Part shown: positions 62,364 to 64,000 of the stretch, piece by piece
Position numbering within the stretch: position 1 is the stretch's first letter
Layout: each line of letters begins with the position of its first letter
Assembly (NCBI RefSeq): GCF_003470205.1
Contig: NZ_QWKP01000219.1
Span: forward strand, 1 to 64,000
Reading direction: 5' to 3'
Origin: Cellulomonas rhizosphaerae
GTDB lineage: Bacteria > Actinomycetota > Actinomycetes > Actinomycetales > Cellulomonadaceae
Length of the DNA: 64,000 bases
Notes under the pieces: generated by a model
Told to the model about the DNA's origin: nothing
Seen by the model: only the letters and a program-made list of their open reading frames with translations
The model's database searches: none
Program-made: the position numbers and the translations under genes

Positions 62364-63716
62364 GTGCGCGAGCACCACCAGGCGTCGAGCGACGGCTGGC
62401 CGACCACCGTCCGCGTGACCCTCGCGCGGACGGTGCTCGCCACGCTCGCCGGGCTCGCGGTGTGGCCGCTGCTGCTCGCTCTGCTCGGCCTCAACGTCGC
62501 CGCGATCGCGTCCGGCTCGATGTCGCCCGGCATCCGCGTCGGCGACGTCGTCGCGTCCTCTCCCGTGGCGTTCGACGAGGTGCGGGCCGGCCAGATCGTC
62601 ACCGTGCACAACCCGGCCGCCGAGGGTCACCTCCTGACCCACCGCGTGCACGCCGTCCGGGCCGACGGGTCGCTTCTCACCAAGGGGGACGCGAACGCCG
62701 ACGTCGACTCCACGCCCGTTCCCGTCGGGTCTGCGTGGCTGGGTCGGCTCCGCGTCCCGTGGGTGGGCTTCCCGAAGGTGTGGCTCGACGACGGCAGCTG
62801 GGTCGCGCTCGGTGCCGCGGCCGCGGCGCTGGCGCTGCTGGCCCGATGCGCCTCCGACCGGCCGCTCGCACGGCCGGACGAGCGCGGCCGCCTGCGACTC
62901 TCGCCGGCGACGGCCGGTCTCGTGGCCCTCGCGGTGGTCGCCGCACCGCTGAGCGCGGCCCGGAGCGACGCCGCGTTCGCCGCGACGACGAGTACCGGTG
63001 CGAGCAGCTGGACCGTGGCCGGCTCGGCACTCGGCCCCTACGGTGACGCGGTCCTCGCCGACTCGCCGTTCCTGTTCTTCCGGATGGACGAGCAGTCGGG
63101 CGACGTCGTCGTCGACTCCTCGGGCAACGGCCACACGAGCGGCTACCGCGGTTCCCCGACCCGGGACGTCGCGGGCGCGCTCCCCGGGCAGACGACGGTG
63201 AACTCCGCGACGCTCTTCGGCGGCGTGTCCGCGATCGCATCGAGCCGGGTCTACCCGAACACCACCGACTTCACGTTCGAGGCCTTCGTGAAGTCCCGGA
63301 GCTGGGCGGACAACGATGGCACGTCCACGATCGCCGAGCTGCGGACGGCGACGGGCTTCCGCGACCGGATCTTCGTCCAGTACGGAAGCCTGTACTACCA
63401 GGCCGACGAGGCCTCAGCTCCCCTGCACCTGCAGTGGAACATCCCGGGCGACGCGACGTGGCACTACCTCGCGGTCTCGATGTCCGGGGCCTCGGTGACG
63501 ATCCGGATGGACACCTCCGTCTGGCGCGGCACGGTCCCGGGCCGCGACACGGTGACCGCCGCTCGGTTCGTCATCGGCACCCACCTGCAGCCCTACGACG
63601 ATCCCGGCGCGCTGGGCGTCGAGAGCTACAAGGGAGTCATGGACGAGGTCGCCCTCTACACCTACGCACTGACCGAGGCGCAGATGGCGGCCCACCACGC
63701 CGCGTCGCGCGCCTGA
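62364..63716 (+). CDS. SipW-type signal peptidase fused to LamG-like domain
   Basis: The 450-residue fusion has a membrane segment (~26-48) and signal peptidase I core with ASGSMSPGIRVGDVV (Ser52), THRVHAV (His93, the ER/SipW-type base in place of Lys) and KGDANADVD (Asp109). A second segment (~145-160) is followed by a third (~180-198) that leads into SDAAFAATTSTGASSW (201-216), nearly the same as the processing site of the preceding gene. A LamG/concanavalin-like domain (~222-445) follows. GGGAGG lies five bases before GTG 62364. Self-cleavage releasing the LamG domain is inferred. Confidence 0.85.
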   Translation: MREHHQASSDGWPTTVRVTLARTVLATLAGLAVWPLLLALLGLNVAAIASGSMSPGIRVGDVVASSPVAFDEVRAGQIVTVHNPAAEGHLLTHRVHAVRADGSLLTKGDANADVDSTPVPVGSAWLGRLRVPWVGFPKVWLDDGSWVALGAAAAALALLARCASDRPLARPDERGRLRLSPATAGLVALAVVAAPLSAARSDAAFAATTSTGASSWTVAGSALGPYGDAVLADSPFLFFRMDEQSGDVVVDSSGNGHTSGYRGSPTRDVAGALPGQTTVNSATLFGGVSAIASSRVYPNTTDFTFEAFVKSRSWADNDGTSTIAELRTATGFRDRIFVQYGSLYYQADEASAPLHLQWNIPGDATWHYLAVSMSGASVTIRMDTSVWRGTVPGRDTVTAARFVIGTHLQPYDDPGALGVESYKGVMDEVALYTYALTEAQMAAHHAASRA

Positions 63717-63723
63717 CGGTCCC

Positions 63724-63770
63724 CCTCGGCCTCTGCCAACGCGCCGCTGCTCTCGAGCGGCGTGCCGAGG
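63724..63770 (+). terminator. Hairpin after the signal peptidase fusion gene
   Basis: The outer stem CCTCGGC (63724-63730) pairs with GCCGAGG (63764-63770), and the inner stem CGCCGCT (63742-63748) pairs with AGCGGCG (63756-63762). It starts seven bases after the stop and lies before the next gene's promoter. Confidence 0.6.
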
Positions 63771-63806
63771 TTCGGCGAGAGCCACCGAGCGGGCATGATG
63801 CGCGCC

Positions 63807-64000
63807 ATGCATGAAGGTGAAGCCACGATCCCCCGCCGCACCGTCGTCGGGTACGCGCTGGGATCCGTCGGCACGGGCGGGTTCGGGACGCTCCCCGGGC
63901 TCGTGCTCGCCTACTACCTGACCGACACCCTCGGCGTCGCCGCCGGCGTGGCAGGGCTCGTCGTGACCGTGCCGAAGATCTGGGACGTGATCATCGACCC
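63807..64000 (+). CDS. MFS transporter (GPH/MelB-like), 5' end only
   Basis: The first ~64 codons are present: MHEGEATIPRRTVVGYALGS, then GFGTLPGLVLAYYLTDTLG and VVTVPKIWDVIID, the N-terminal signature of glycoside-pentoside-hexuronide (MelB-type) cation symporters, with the Asp after the second helix. The substrate cannot be told. CATGAT (63794-63799) lies seven bases before ATG 63807, a leaderless-like arrangement. The gene runs off the window. Confidence 0.75.
   Translation, partial: MHEGEATIPRRTVVGYALGSVGTGGFGTLPGLVLAYYLTDTLGVAAGVAGLVVTVPKIWDVIID

Noticed and set aside
1-64000. tRNA, rRNA, insertion sequence, integrase or prophage genes
   Set aside because: I looked for cloverleaf-like stretches, transposase motifs and terminal inverted repeats and found none I could support; small tRNAs could be missed by eye.

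Overview
The window is chromosomal DNA from a high-GC actinobacterium. Its gene content (a Pup-proteasome cluster, the mycothiol gene mshC, small trp-operon membrane proteins and many leaderless genes) fits Micrococcales; a soil Cellulomonas-like organism is my best guess. That genus call is inference. Genes are dense, many stops and starts overlap by 4 bases (ATGA/GTGA), and codon use looks even. I see no tRNA, rRNA, CRISPR array, insertion sequence or prophage.

Region 1 (1-6.7 kb, minus strand) is tryptophan and histidine synthesis: hisI, trpE, four small membrane-protein genes, then trpC, trpB and trpA (cut by the window edge). A leaderless 8-codon mini-ORF lies before trpC. Region 2 (6.7-12.8 kb) holds a heterodimeric ABC exporter, a TIGR03085-type protein, hisF and a lipoprotein FKBP. 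Region 3 (12.9-20.7 kb) is a complete Pup-proteasome system, transcribed arc, dop, pup, prcB, prcA, pafA, with trmI upstream of arc. Region 4 (20.7-36 kb) carries housekeeping genes, often as divergent leaderless pairs: M50 protease/RecB-like nuclease, HAD phosphatase/PAC2, mshC/CorA, uppP/aldo-keto reductase, then M20 and M3 peptidases, an epimerase, alanine dehydrogenase and a fructosamine-kinase-like protein.

Region 5 (36-64 kb) is more accessory. It contains a GH87-like alpha-1,3-glucanase with three binding modules; a sortase-type surface protein with one cysteine and a TQxxxW motif (probable internal-thioester adhesin); a kinase-like gene, dinB, ChaB, LysE, DUF2809; a secreted nuclease-family protein with Fn3 modules; a jetA-jetB-jetC (MksFEB/Wadjet-type) condensin operon without jetD beside it; a uracil/xanthine permease; a large secreted protein with repeated Cys-paired modules; a methyltransferase; an alditol-oxidase-like flavoprotein with a YchJ-like gene; and a surface locus.

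The surface locus (60.0-63.7 kb) is the most striking part. A cell-wall-anchored protein diverges from a two-gene operon of a TasA/camelysin-like secreted protein and a SipW-type signal peptidase. The peptidase is fused to its own substrate-like signal segment and a LamG-like domain. The protease and a probable self-substrate are therefore one polypeptide, next to a separate protein with nearly the same processing motif.
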